Positions 38,582 to 48,732 are shown, counted from the stretch's first letter. The stretch: 64,000 nucleotides of DNA from Taklimakanibacter lacteus (GCA_003576695.1 QOZQ01000006.1:344981-408980), one strand, 5' to 3'. Notes: generated by a model from the letters alone, not told the origin. Made by a program: numbers and translations.

Positions 38582-40678
38582 TTAGCCCGCAAAATCGTCC
38601 AGGAACTCGGATGTCGGTCTTACGCCGCTGACCAGCAGGTAATCGCGCGCACGGGTGCATGCGACGTAGAGAAGGTGCCGTTCAGTATCGTAGACCTCTT
38701 GTAGGTCGCTCTCGTCGCCGACGGCCTCTATGCGTTCCTGCAGGGGAATCACTTCGTCGTCGCAGGCCATCACCGCGACAGCGCGGAACTCGAGCCCCTT
38801 GGCCAGATGCATTGTGGCGATCGAAACATGTCCGCTGACACTTTCCATCTTCTCATCGAGGATCCTGGCGGGCAGCTCAGATTTGGAAACGGCTTCACGG
38901 GCTCGGTCAAGCTCGGCGACAGAGCGGACAAAGACGGCAATCTCATGCGCAGAGACGCCGGATTTCGCTAGATCGGCGATCCATTGTCCCGCGGCGCTGC
39001 TCTCCTCCGCTTGGCTGGCGAATGTCCTCATCAGCGGCGGCGGTCCGTTGAATACAGATACGGCATCACCTCGAGTCTCTGCATTACCGTCCACGTCGGC
39101 AATCTCGGAAGCCAGCAGAAGATCGGCCTGGGACCGGATCTGATGCGAGGTTCGGTAGTTCACGCGCAAAGTGCGTGAGCGGCCGCGAACATCGACACCA
39201 AGGCTCTTCCACGAGAAGGGTTGTTGGAAGATACGCTGGCCAAGGTCGCCGGCGAAGAACAGGGCGTCAGGTCTCCCGCCGCCGAGTGCCGCCAGGAAAC
39301 GAAGATGTGCAGGTGTCGCATCCTGGGATTCGTCGGTGACCGCAAAATCAAACACAGGCCGCGGAGCCCTAGAAAGCGACTCGGCAAGCTCAGTGAAGAG
39401 TTGAGCTTCGGTGATAAGCTTCTTCGACTTCAGGGTGTCGCGCACCGCATCGAAGATCGACCAAAGGATACGACGCTGTGCTTCCGTGAGTCGCGTCTTC
39501 CGGCCGAGGCGCGCGACATCGCGGTAGTTCTCCCAGCTGCCGATCTGCCACGCATCTACGATATCTTCCCATTCTGTAGCCAGAAAATATTGAGTATAAG
39601 GATTGTTGGGCTGGGAACGGCTGGCCGCTTCGATCAGCGGGGCAATTGTCTCACGGCTGGCGATCTCGAAAGGACCGACATGCGCCTTGTACAGGCGCTG
39701 GCCGATGCTGCCAAGGGCATGAACATCAACTCGTTCTTGCAGACGCGGTTCGTCGCCCAAGAGCCGGCGCAGGCGCACGCGCAGCGCCTGGGCAAGCGCT
39801 TCTGAGAAGGTAGTGAGTAAGATGCGGGCATCGGGATTTGCCCGCGCCAGATGGACAGCCCTGTGGAGCGCGACGATCGTTTTGCCGGTGCCGGCGGAAC
39901 CTGAGACGCGTGCCGGGCCGGAATAGCTTCGTTCCACCAGATACCTTTGCTCAGGATGCAGGAAGATCGTCCATTTATCCCACGGGTAGTCGAGGGCGCG
40001 TTCGAGCTCCTCGACATTGGCCATGATGCGGAAACGACGCTGGGCATCGGGATGGTCGAACGGACTGACGAGAGCACCAGGGGACTCCGCCATTCGCGGC
40101 TTGCCCCCGGTGGCAAGCTCAAGAAGCGCCTCCGCCGCCTCGGCGGGAAGGTGATCTGCCAATGTCAGCAGGGTGTCCTCGGTGGCGCGCTTGACATCCG
40201 CCAGCCATTCCGGGGGCACGCCGTAGCCGAGCAGCTCCTCATCAGGGATTCGCGCGAATAGGGTCGGTGCATCCCGCGATGGCATCGGTTCGAGCGGAAG
40301 GTTGGTCTGCACATAGACCGGGACAACGACCTCCTGCACTGTCTCGCGAATTTCGACCAGTTGCGCGGCGCCTGTCTTGGGATGCGCCTCAAGCTTGCGC
40401 CTCTCGGCCCAGGCATAGGCTTTGTCGTGATGGTCGACATAGCACAGCATCAGGTTGGTCTGCGTCTTGTGGACGATGAGGCGGATATCGCGGTTGACGC
40501 GCACAGACCAGAAATTCTTGTCCTTCGCCTTGTCGAGTTTGTGAAAGCTCATGCCTGGATTGGCTGGATCGAGCTGCAAGTCGAAGGCCGTTGTCTTGAC
40601 AGCTTTCTGTTCCTCACCTGTCAATCGCGCAAGGCTGTCAGTGAACGTGTCGGCGATGCGAAAGTCCATAATCCTCAC
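38582..40678 (-). CDS. UvrD-like helicase with an N-terminal RelE/ParE-type domain
   Basis: A 698-residue protein. Residues about 1-92 resemble a RelE/ParE toxin (FTDSLARLTGEEQKAVKTTA, then NPGMSFHKLDKAKDKNFWSV, RVNRDIRLIVHK and LCYVDHHDKAYAWAERR). From about 215 it is an SF1 helicase: SGSAGTGKTIVALHRAVHLA (about 258), FAVTDESQDATPAHLRFLA (about 449), and the C-terminal CTRARDYLLVSG. The start is GTG 40678; an ATG three codons later is an alternative. It begins four bases after the stop of the DUF262 gene. Whether the RelE-like part is a nuclease or only an RNA- or partner-binding module is not evident. Confidence 0.85.
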   Translation of the reverse strand: MRIMDFRIADTFTDSLARLTGEEQKAVKTTAFDLQLDPANPGMSFHKLDKAKDKNFWSVRVNRDIRLIVHKTQTNLMLCYVDHHDKAYAWAERRKLEAHPKTGAAQLVEIRETVQEVVVPVYVQTNLPLEPMPSRDAPTLFARIPDEELLGYGVPPEWLADVKRATEDTLLTLADHLPAEAAEALLELATGGKPRMAESPGALVSPFDHPDAQRRFRIMANVEELERALDYPWDKWTIFLHPEQRYLVERSYSGPARVSGSAGTGKTIVALHRAVHLARANPDARILLTTFSEALAQALRVRLRRLLGDEPRLQERVDVHALGSIGQRLYKAHVGPFEIASRETIAPLIEAASRSQPNNPYTQYFLATEWEDIVDAWQIGSWENYRDVARLGRKTRLTEAQRRILWSIFDAVRDTLKSKKLITEAQLFTELAESLSRAPRPVFDFAVTDESQDATPAHLRFLAALGGGRPDALFFAGDLGQRIFQQPFSWKSLGVDVRGRSRTLRVNYRTSHQIRSQADLLLASEIADVDGNAETRGDAVSVFNGPPPLMRTFASQAEESSAAGQWIADLAKSGVSAHEIAVFVRSVAELDRAREAVSKSELPARILDEKMESVSGHVSIATMHLAKGLEFRAVAVMACDDEVIPLQERIEAVGDESDLQEVYDTERHLLYVACTRARDYLLVSGVRPTSEFLDDFAG

Positions 40679-40682
40679 ACCA

Positions 40683-42362
40683 CTAATCCGCCCATTCTCG
40701 GGCAGCCCATTTGAGTAACATCTCCTCTCGATCTACTATTTGTTTTTGCTTCCAGCCTTGCGCATCAATCTTATCTGCAGCTTCGATGGCAATTAAAAGC
40801 CCCGTCAAATGGTACGATTGTGCCTTATCTTTTGGATCCTTGTCTTGCAGTCTCGAGTTAAGACCTGGTGGCAACAAAACCAAGTTTCCCAAGCGATGCT
40901 TGAGTTTCGCTGGAGCCTTACTCTTTGCCCATATGTGCTCGATGGATTTGGACGGACTCTCCATCCAAATTTTCTCCCATTGCTCGTTTTTGAAGTTTAG
41001 CTTTCGAACACCAGAAAGGTGTTCCTCGTAGCGATACATAAAGTATCTCAGCTCATTCTCCCAGCCAATGTAGCAATCAGCAGCCCGCAGTTCGTCGACG
41101 GCACCTTGAATTCTGAACTCTTTCCCGATTTCCTTTATCTCAGCATCTATGGCCTTCGCTGATAGATCGGCGTTCACGACACGCCAGGCCAGTCGAACGT
41201 AGTCACCCACTCTAGTTCTGGCGTCATAGTGATACATGCCGTATATGCGGAAGGATACCTTCTCCCATCTTGCCAACAGCCTAGCGCAATCCTTTTTTGA
41301 GATATCCTCCCTAAGAAGAATTGCTGTCGCAAGCAGTCGAGCCTGAGAAATCCGCGTAACAGCATTTATCCGCACATTCGCGACCAGTTCATCGCATGCC
41401 TTCGTTACACGCAGAAGCCAGTCACCAACTTCTCTTATGTGTTTTGCATCGCTCGCCTTCGAACGGAGAAGAGCGACGGAATCCTTCTCTCCCAATGGGC
41501 GACTAGGGGGCTCGTCCGCAAGAAGCGTGGCAGCGAATCGCAGTGCCTCTGTGCTTAAACCTTGGCGAAGTCCTATTACCGAATAGATACTTCGCCATGT
41601 TGAGTGCAGTTCAGAGACCAGGCCCTTTGTATTGCCCTTTTTAAGATCAAAGGCCGCTCCCATTAAAATACTTTTCAAACGATCTAGCCAAGAGACATCG
41701 AGACCGCGGCTATTGAGTACTTCAAACACCGTGTAGACAGCCTTCTCACTTTCCACTTCGTGAAGTAGAAAGTAGAGGCGATTTTTCAGTAACGCCGCTA
41801 GCTCGACCAAAGATCCGCCCTGCGTTTTCCACAAGGTGATGAATGCTCGACAATCTTCGACTGCCTGCAGTAGTTCTCGATCGGCAATGGTCTTGGCCGT
41901 TTTTGGCTCCTTAGCGACGCCTTTGCGCAGGTAGGTTGCAAAATGCCGGCTTGTGTCGTGATTGGTTTGAAGTAGCAGCAGTTCGTCTCCTTCAGTCTTA
42001 ACCAGCAATTCCGCGATCTCTCGCGCAAGCTTCGCCTCAGTGTTCTTCAGCGTCTTGTTTAGACTGAGTTTTATTGCGTTTAGTAGGATCAGCAGGGTGG
42101 TTATCCGCTGTTGCCCGTCAACAACATCTACTACATGGTACTCGTCCGTCCCAAGGACTTGCTTTGAACGACGCAGACAGACGATTGCCGCCATAAAATG
42201 ACCGTCATTCGGAGATTCCGTGTGGACTTTCAATATGTCTGTAAAAAGGTCGCCGCGTTCCTGAGAAGTCCAACTATAAGCGCGTTGATACTCCGGAATT
42301 CGGAAAAGCCTCGCATCAAGAAGCTTTGATAGTGTCAAATATTGCGGCTGTATCATTTGCAT
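40683..42362 (-). CDS. DUF262/DUF1524 protein (GmrSD-like nuclease)
   Basis: A 559-residue protein. The N-terminal DUF262 domain contains FRIPEYQRAYSW and VVDVVDGQQRITTLLILLNA (about residues 70-90), the DGQQR motif that in related enzymes binds nucleotide. The C-terminal DUF1524 HNH nuclease has KSIEHIWAKSKAPAK, then HRLGNLVLLPPGLNSRLQDK (about 470-510). Such proteins act as type IV restriction enzymes or as DNA-modification-sensing nucleases. It is a different protein from the DUF262 fusion 6 kb downstream, and it is followed immediately by the RelE-helicase gene. Confidence 0.85.
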   Translation of the reverse strand: MQMIQPQYLTLSKLLDARLFRIPEYQRAYSWTSQERGDLFTDILKVHTESPNDGHFMAAIVCLRRSKQVLGTDEYHVVDVVDGQQRITTLLILLNAIKLSLNKTLKNTEAKLAREIAELLVKTEGDELLLLQTNHDTSRHFATYLRKGVAKEPKTAKTIADRELLQAVEDCRAFITLWKTQGGSLVELAALLKNRLYFLLHEVESEKAVYTVFEVLNSRGLDVSWLDRLKSILMGAAFDLKKGNTKGLVSELHSTWRSIYSVIGLRQGLSTEALRFAATLLADEPPSRPLGEKDSVALLRSKASDAKHIREVGDWLLRVTKACDELVANVRINAVTRISQARLLATAILLREDISKKDCARLLARWEKVSFRIYGMYHYDARTRVGDYVRLAWRVVNADLSAKAIDAEIKEIGKEFRIQGAVDELRAADCYIGWENELRYFMYRYEEHLSGVRKLNFKNEQWEKIWMESPSKSIEHIWAKSKAPAKLKHRLGNLVLLPPGLNSRLQDKDPKDKAQSYHLTGLLIAIEAADKIDAQGWKQKQIVDREEMLLKWAAREWAD

Positions 42363-42422
42363 GTGTCTAATCCCAAGAAACTGCCGACTAGCGGAACGAT
42401 TAGAAAGTCCGTGGGAAACGAT

Positions 42423-45212
42423 CTAGCTGACGCGGAACACTTTCATTACTTCATCGCCCAAATGATTGATTACTTTGACGGCGATACGTCCTCTTTTTGG
42501 CTTGTCGAAGGGCCGTGACGTGTCACTGTGGAGCGTTGCCCAGGCCTCGGGATCGATCTCCGCCTTGAGCGTCGTCTTCAGCGCGCTGTAGGGATCGTTG
42601 GCGCCAAGGAAATAGGCATGGCGCACGAAGAAGCTCTCTTCATTGTAGTCGGTGTCGATGAACCAGCAGGCGATGCCATCGGCGCCGTCGCTGACCACCT
42701 CGCCGGTCTGCGGCTTGAACACATCGACGCCCTTCACCCTCACCCTGAGCCTGCCGTCCTTTTCGGGCAGGAGGTCGATATCCGGCTCGCCGAAGATGAC
42801 GAAGAGATTGCCCTTGGAGGTCGTCTTGAGGTCATCCGCCATATGCAGGTCGGCATTCATCCGCGCCTTGAGCACCGGGATGCGGCCGAGCTTCGAGAAT
42901 TCTGTCGTATGGGCCTCGTAGTTGAAAGCGCAGGCGATCAGCACGTCGAAGGCGGCATCACCGGCCTCGCGCGCGGCGGCTACGAGATCGGCGCGCTGCA
43001 CGGTGCCGAATTCCGGGCCGATGAAGATCGCGGCGCGCTTTTCCGTCTCGCCTTCCATATAGCGACCCTCGGCGCAGACGAGATCGCCCGGCCAGGGGTT
43101 GAGCGCCGTGAAAGTGATCCGGTCTTCCTTATGGGCCTGCTGCACACCGGCAATTTTCAAATTCTCCAGGATCATCTCGGGGAATGAGTTTTTGACGCCG
43201 TATTCAGAGCTAGGGTCGTCGAATTGATCAATCAGCTCGTCATTCTCATCGACTCCCAGCACGCGATGCGGGCTCAGGCTCTCGACGGTGAAGGGGCCGG
43301 CGACGCGGACCTTCTTCTTGTCGTCATAGGGCCGATCATAGAGATATTCGAACTCGGCCTTGGCGGCGATGGAGGCATCGATCTCCTTCTGCCGGCCGAT
43401 GCGCGCTTCCCACCAGCCAGAGTGCAGTTTCTTCACTGACTCCGGCCACGATTCGTCCATCTCGCGCGGGATTTCCCATTCTTGCCACTCCTTCTTGAGC
43501 ACAGCGTTAAGACTCTCGCGCAACAGCTCCAGCTTTACCTGCCACTTCTCCCAGATAACATCGATCTCGGCATTGCTGGCAATGGATTTGAGCGTGATAT
43601 GGGGCACCCGCTCATAGACGAATCCATGCCGGATATTGCCATGCACCGGCTTGCTCCTTGGCGCAATGCGGGCGATGTCGCCCTCCTTGATTTGGCCATC
43701 ACGCGAATCAGCGAGGAGATAGAACGGATAGCGCGCACCCATGATGCGGGTACGCGCCAGCGCCAGTGCAACTCTGGATGTATCGATCGTGATCCAGCGA
43801 CGACCCCACTGTTCGGCAACATAGGCTGTAGTGCCAGAGCCACACGTCGGATCAAAAACCAGGTCACCCGGGTCAGTAGCCATCAATAAGCAGCGCTGAA
43901 CCACCTTGGTAGTTGTTTGCACGACATATACCTTTGGGTCGTTAAATCCTCCCGACTGCGTATCTAGCCAAATGTTGTCGAGAGTTTTAGCTGAAAAGGA
44001 ATCCCAGTAAAGTCGATGATAAAGCGATTTGCCAACTCTCAGAAGCTTTCCTGCACGGCCGAGACGGTGCATGCCTTCAATGCTGGTTTTCCAGTGTGAA
44101 TTAGCGCCCGGAAAGAATTCTTTGCCCTCGAATACGACCCTTTGATCAGTTTTACTCGCGCCATCGGACTGGAGCGGTCCGAGCCGAAAGATGCGCGTAT
44201 TATCGGGAAGTGGCTGCTGCCGAAAACGCTCCCCGGGCGTCATACGGCGAAAGTCAAAATCAGTGCACTCTAGTAAGACGTAGTTAGGATCGTCCGGAGG
44301 AGGCTCTGGAATTAGCAAATTGACTGGCCGATACTTCAGCGAACTTATCGACCTAGCATACCACAATATGTGATCAAGTATGTTTCCGATCTTGGACTGC
44401 GAGAAACCGCCGGTTTTCTGGATTGAGATCTGCGACACAAAACTCGTTTCTCCGAAGATTTCATCCAGCACCGCTCGAACACGGTGTACATTTTCGTCAC
44501 CTATTTGGACAAAGATCGATCCTGATTCAGTGAGTAGATCACGCGCAACCGTAAGACGATCTCGAAGGTAAGTGAGATAGCTATGGATGCCATCACGCCA
44601 GGTATCGCGGAACGCCTTCACCTGTTCCGGTTCTCGCGTGATGTGCCCGGCATTACCGTCCTTCACATCGCGGCTGGTCGTCGACCACTGGAAATTGCTG
44701 TTGAACTTGATGCCATAGGGTGGATCAATGTAGATGCACTGCACCTTGCCTCGCAGGCCTTCACGCTCGGCGAGGCTCGCCATCACCTGCAGTGAATCGC
44801 CGAGGATCATGCGGTTCGACCAGTTCTGGTCGTGACTGTAGAAATCGGTCTTGTCCACATCCTTGGGGATGCCGTTGAAATCGGCGAAGAGATCGGGCGT
44901 CAACTCGCCTGAGTCATGCGCGCGCTCCTTGCTTTCACGCAGCAAGTCATCGATCAGCGCCTTGGGATGGACCTTCTCCTGGATATAGAGCGGCGGCGCA
45001 TGGACGATGAGATCGCTCCAGTCCTGCTCGTCCTTGCCGCGCCAGACGAGCTGAGGATCAAGATCCCGGTTGCGCTCATAGCGGACCTGCTTCGGATTCT
45101 GCTGCTCCTTGTCCAGCACCGATTGATATTCCGCCGTCGGGATGTTCTTCCGCTTGGCTTCGTCATGCTTGAGGGTCTCGACGGATTTCTGTGTTGTGGC
45201 TTTCTTTGCCAT
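42423..45212 (-). CDS. Type III-like DNA methyltransferase (Mod)
   Basis: A 929-residue DNA methyltransferase of the beta class, which probably makes N6-methyladenine and protects host DNA from the partner nuclease. Motif IV is IDPPYGIKFNSNF (about residue 162), and the SAM-binding motif is FDPTCGSGTTAYVAEQWGRRW (about 455). This motif order is that of type III Mod proteins. The region after about 520 would hold target recognition and partner contacts. The start is ATG 45212, which overlaps the preceding small gene by one base (TAATG); a TTG seven codons upstream is less likely. Confidence 0.92.
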   Translation of the reverse strand: MAKKATTQKSVETLKHDEAKRKNIPTAEYQSVLDKEQQNPKQVRYERNRDLDPQLVWRGKDEQDWSDLIVHAPPLYIQEKVHPKALIDDLLRESKERAHDSGELTPDLFADFNGIPKDVDKTDFYSHDQNWSNRMILGDSLQVMASLAEREGLRGKVQCIYIDPPYGIKFNSNFQWSTTSRDVKDGNAGHITREPEQVKAFRDTWRDGIHSYLTYLRDRLTVARDLLTESGSIFVQIGDENVHRVRAVLDEIFGETSFVSQISIQKTGGFSQSKIGNILDHILWYARSISSLKYRPVNLLIPEPPPDDPNYVLLECTDFDFRRMTPGERFRQQPLPDNTRIFRLGPLQSDGASKTDQRVVFEGKEFFPGANSHWKTSIEGMHRLGRAGKLLRVGKSLYHRLYWDSFSAKTLDNIWLDTQSGGFNDPKVYVVQTTTKVVQRCLLMATDPGDLVFDPTCGSGTTAYVAEQWGRRWITIDTSRVALALARTRIMGARYPFYLLADSRDGQIKEGDIARIAPRSKPVHGNIRHGFVYERVPHITLKSIASNAEIDVIWEKWQVKLELLRESLNAVLKKEWQEWEIPREMDESWPESVKKLHSGWWEARIGRQKEIDASIAAKAEFEYLYDRPYDDKKKVRVAGPFTVESLSPHRVLGVDENDELIDQFDDPSSEYGVKNSFPEMILENLKIAGVQQAHKEDRITFTALNPWPGDLVCAEGRYMEGETEKRAAIFIGPEFGTVQRADLVAAAREAGDAAFDVLIACAFNYEAHTTEFSKLGRIPVLKARMNADLHMADDLKTTSKGNLFVIFGEPDIDLLPEKDGRLRVRVKGVDVFKPQTGEVVSDGADGIACWFIDTDYNEESFFVRHAYFLGANDPYSALKTTLKAEIDPEAWATLHSDTSRPFDKPKRGRIAVKVINHLGDEVMKVFRVS

Positions 45213-45502
45213 TATCCTTGTTCCATATGCCAATCGCCGGGCTTCATACCAGAAATGAGTTCAGACACGGCATCGATCGCACCGTACTTAGCTGCCCATT
45301 GGAGATGGGTGTGAAATCGGTCTCGTTTATCGCGATCGGAGGTGTCCCACCACGCAGCAAGTATTAAAGGAGGCGGCGGTTCCCACCTGGATCCAACCCT
45401 ACGCTTATTCGGGAGGAGTTCCCAAAGGCGATTCCAGATCAAGGGTTGAGGACACACTCGGCTGTCTTTGTTTGCTTCATTAATGATTTCGTCAACTGTC
45501 AT
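45212..45502 (-). CDS. Small protein between Res and Mod, function unknown
   Basis: A 96-residue protein whose start overlaps the Res stop by four bases (ATGA) and whose stop overlaps the Mod start by one base (TAATG). This tight coupling on both sides argues that it is a real component of the system. The C-terminal half (PPPPLILAAWWDTSDRDKRD, then LQWAAKYGAIDAVSELISG) reads like a small helical domain. I believe similar small proteins occur beside other restriction systems, but I cannot name the family. It may assist assembly or regulate the nuclease. Confidence 0.75.
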   Translation of the reverse strand: MTVDEIINEANKDSRVCPQPLIWNRLWELLPNKRRVGSRWEPPPPLILAAWWDTSDRDKRDRFHTHLQWAAKYGAIDAVSELISGMKPGDWHMEQG

Positions 45503-48500
45503 CGATTGAGTTTCCCTGCGGACACAATCATCTTGTCGAACTCGCCTTTGACCTTCGACTCGAAATCGCTCTCGATCTGGTAGACTTCCCTGAATTCCGC
45601 AAAGGCCCAGCGGCCGTGCGAGCCCAGATGGTTCACGCCGGGCACCCAGTAAGTCTCCATCGTGGATTTCTTCTCCTTGGCATCCTCTCGCCTGTAGCCC
45701 TTGATCTCGACCACCAGATTGAGCGGATCGTCGGGGCCACGCCCGTCATCCACCTTCACGATGAAATCCGGCAGGTATTTCCGGTTCTCCGAGCCATAGC
45801 GGTAAGGCACTTCGAAACCGAGATTGTGGTTCTTGGTATAAGCGAGTACCCTGGGATGCGCCTCGGCGACGCGGCAGAATTCTGCCTCCCAGTCGCTGTC
45901 GAGCACCACCCAGTTCACCTGATTCCTGGGCGGCGGCCCGCTCGTCTCCCAGCGATCGGCGCGTGATGTGTTGAAGCGGACATGCCTGCTTGATCCGACC
46001 GGGTTATAGGCATCGAGCAGCGCCTTGATAGGTTTCTCGCCATGGAACTTCCTGGTGATGGCCGCGGTGATACGGTTGCAGGCCATGTCAGCCAGTTCCT
46101 GATACATGAGCTGCGCCGGATAGGTGCCGCCCTTGCAGACGAGACAGGTGTCGAGCCATTCCTTGGTGATGCGCTTGAGCTGGCCGAACAGATGAAGCTT
46201 CGGTTCCTCGCCGGGATCGCGCCATTTGGTATAGAGCAGCCTCTGGGTCAGATGGAAGACAAGCGTGGATGGTCGCATGTCGCCTAGATGTTTGACAGTA
46301 AGCATTTCTGTCTGACCAATGATTCCCGCGTTGAGATTCTCGGTAGGGCCTACAAGGTCAGGCGTGAGCTCCAGAATGGAGCCGTCGTTGAAATCGGCGC
46401 TGAGCTTTTCCTCCGGCAATTCCACCCGATAACCTTCGACGCGTGGGAACCGGATCTCGAGGTTTTCGCGCTCCGGCAACACTGCCTTGACCTGGATCGT
46501 TTCGCGGGGCGGCTGCGGCGGTGCGATGACCGGCTTAGCAGTGAAATCGAAGGGAATGCCGAAGATGTCGGCATATTCGACGTTGAACAGACCCTCATCG
46601 TTCTGTTCGTAGGACTGCCGGCGCAGCGCCCGACCGATCACCTGCTCGCACAGCAGCTGGGTGCCGAAGGCGCGGATGCCGAGCACATGGGTAACGGAAT
46701 TGGCGTCCCAACCCTCGGTCAGCATCGAGACCGAGACAACGCAGCGGATCGAGCCGCCAAGCTGGCCCTGCTTGCCGACCGTGTTCATGACCTCCCGCAG
46801 CAGATCCTGGTCCGTGATGTTGTCGCCGGCACGGGCGTCGCCGGTGCGCTCGACGATGTCGCGGCGGAAACGCTCTATCTCATCCGCCGCCATGGCGCGG
46901 AAATTGTCGTCCAGCGCGTCGCCGGCTTCGAGCTGCTCGCTGTCGATGAGAAGCGTATTGGGGCGCGGCAGCGGATTGCCGGTCACATCGTCGAAATTGC
47001 GGAACAGCCGGTGCCGGCCATTCTCCAGCGTGGAGGTGCCGTCGGCATTCTTGCGGTGGAAGCCCGAGATGAAATCATAGACGAGCTTCGAGATCGCGGT
47101 GTTCTGGCAGACGATGATGAAGCAGGGCGGCACCTTGATCCCCTCGTCCTGCCACAGCTTGAACGTCTTCTCGTAATGGCCGTAGAGCGCTTCGATCGCC
47201 GTCTGCAGGCGCGTCGGCAGCTTGAGCGGGTCGAGCTCCTCGCTCTTGCCACGTCCCTTCTTAGGCATGTCCTTGCGGATATTCTCCCACAGGTCCCGAT
47301 AGATCGGCATCTCGCTGCCGGGGATGTTCTCGGCCACCGGCACGCGCGGCAGTTTGACGATGCCGCATTCGATGGCGTCCATCAGCGAGAAATCGCTCAT
47401 CGTCCAGGGAAACAGCGTGCCTTCGGCATAGCGTGATCCCCGCAGGAAGAAGGGCGTCGCCGAGAGGTCGATCACGCGGCTCAGGCCCAACTTGCGGTTG
47501 ACCGCTTCGAGGCCGGAGATCCACAGCCGCGCTGCCTCATTGTTCTTCTCGGCTTCCTTCTTCTCTTCGCCCTTCAGCTCCTCGTCGTCCTCTTCACCGG
47601 GCTTTTCCCGATAGCAGTGATGCGCCTCGTCATTGATGGCGAGGACGTTTTTCATGCCCATGAGGTCGGGCATGACCCGCTGGATCATCTGGCCTTCGGT
47701 CTCCAGCGTGTTGAGCTCATCGCCGGTGCGCCCTTGCAGCAGCTGGCGCCCGCCTTTGGAGAGCTCCAGCGTTTCGCGCAGCTTGAAGGCATGATAATTC
47801 GTGATGACGATCTTGGCGCGCTGGATGTCGTCGAGCATGTCGTTCGGTACGATCTCGCGCGTCGTGTAATAGCTGTCTGGATCATTCGGCTGCAGCACGC
47901 GCAGTCGATCCTTGATGGTGAGGCCCGGCGCGCAGAGCAGGAAGCCGCGCGTAAAGCTTTTGCTCGCCGGGCGCCTCACCGCATTGATCGTCTGCCAGGC
48001 AATCAGCATGGCCATGACGGTGGTCTTGCCGGCGCCGGTGGCAAGCTTCAGTGCCAGGCGCATCAATTGCGGGTTGGCCCCTTTGTTGGCTGCGGCCAGA
48101 TGATCGAGCAGCCTTTTGCCATTGCGCGAGTTGGGCGCCACTTCCGTCAGCCAGATTGCCGTTTCGGCGGCCTCGACCTGGCAGAAGAAAGGGCGCAGGC
48201 CGCCCGGATTGGCCTGCCGCCAATGCTGGAGAAGGTGGGCTGTCTCCGGCGTCACCTGCCATTGGCTGGGATTGGGAAGTGCCCGCCAGCTGTCCACCTG
48301 GCTGCGCACGTCATTGATGATGGAAGTCGGGTCGTATTGCTGCTCAGCGGTCGAAAGGCCTTTGCCTTCGTCAAATACGATCTCCTGCTGCGTACTGGCC
48401 TTGCGCTTCTTGGGTTTGGGGATGGGTGTGACGAATTTCGCCCCACGCCGCTCCTCAATGACCTTCTGCGTGGGCTGGCCTGTCTCATCGAGTTCCCAAT

Positions 48501-48561
48501 GCCGATTGGGATACTCATAAGGCGAGTTGAGGATGGGATGATCGAAGAAGAGATCAGACAC
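45499..48561 (-). CDS. Type III-like restriction enzyme (Res), helicase plus nuclease
   Basis: A 1020-residue protein that couples an SF2 helicase to a nuclease. Walker A is LKLATGAGKTTVMAMLIAW (about residue 182), the DEAH-type Walker B is LAINDEAHHCYREKPG (about 312), helicase motif III is VIDLSATPFFLRG, and the motif VI region is LLCEQVIGRALRRQSYE. At the C-terminus, LPDFIVKVDD followed by LNLVVEIKGYRRED (about 934-960) fits a PD-(D/E)xK nuclease. It works with Mod: DNA lacking the methyl mark is cut. It is the first gene of the restriction-modification operon and starts 171 bases after zorD. Confidence 0.9.
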   Translation of the reverse strand: MSDLFFDHPILNSPYEYPNRHWELDETGQPTQKVIEERRGAKFVTPIPKPKKRKASTQQEIVFDEGKGLSTAEQQYDPTSIINDVRSQVDSWRALPNPSQWQVTPETAHLLQHWRQANPGGLRPFFCQVEAAETAIWLTEVAPNSRNGKRLLDHLAAANKGANPQLMRLALKLATGAGKTTVMAMLIAWQTINAVRRPASKSFTRGFLLCAPGLTIKDRLRVLQPNDPDSYYTTREIVPNDMLDDIQRAKIVITNYHAFKLRETLELSKGGRQLLQGRTGDELNTLETEGQMIQRVMPDLMGMKNVLAINDEAHHCYREKPGEEDDEELKGEEKKEAEKNNEAARLWISGLEAVNRKLGLSRVIDLSATPFFLRGSRYAEGTLFPWTMSDFSLMDAIECGIVKLPRVPVAENIPGSEMPIYRDLWENIRKDMPKKGRGKSEELDPLKLPTRLQTAIEALYGHYEKTFKLWQDEGIKVPPCFIIVCQNTAISKLVYDFISGFHRKNADGTSTLENGRHRLFRNFDDVTGNPLPRPNTLLIDSEQLEAGDALDDNFRAMAADEIERFRRDIVERTGDARAGDNITDQDLLREVMNTVGKQGQLGGSIRCVVSVSMLTEGWDANSVTHVLGIRAFGTQLLCEQVIGRALRRQSYEQNDEGLFNVEYADIFGIPFDFTAKPVIAPPQPPRETIQVKAVLPERENLEIRFPRVEGYRVELPEEKLSADFNDGSILELTPDLVGPTENLNAGIIGQTEMLTVKHLGDMRPSTLVFHLTQRLLYTKWRDPGEEPKLHLFGQLKRITKEWLDTCLVCKGGTYPAQLMYQELADMACNRITAAITRKFHGEKPIKALLDAYNPVGSSRHVRFNTSRADRWETSGPPPRNQVNWVVLDSDWEAEFCRVAEAHPRVLAYTKNHNLGFEVPYRYGSENRKYLPDFIVKVDDGRGPDDPLNLVVEIKGYRREDAKEKKSTMETYWVPGVNHLGSHGRWAFAEFREVYQIESDFESKVKGEFDKMIVSAGKLNR

Positions 48562-48732
48562 GCCGCGGGCTCAATTAGGGATATACGGGGAGTGGTTTAA
48601 TTGATCGGCCATTATGTACATGTTTTATTGGTCGAACAACTTCGCTAGCCGATATTTCCCTGACGGCACAGAAATCGATTAAATAGAACAAAAACAATAA
48701 GATAAAGGCAGAAAGAGCAGGCAGGCGCTCGC

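Noticed and set aside
46288..47436. A 382-codon open frame antisense to the Res gene
   Set aside because: It is a shadow of the Res coding frame; the Res motifs are on the other strand.
42423..48561. A type I restriction system (hsdRMS)
   Set aside because: There is no specificity subunit with two target-recognition domains. The Mod protein has the DPPY-before-SAM motif order of type III enzymes.
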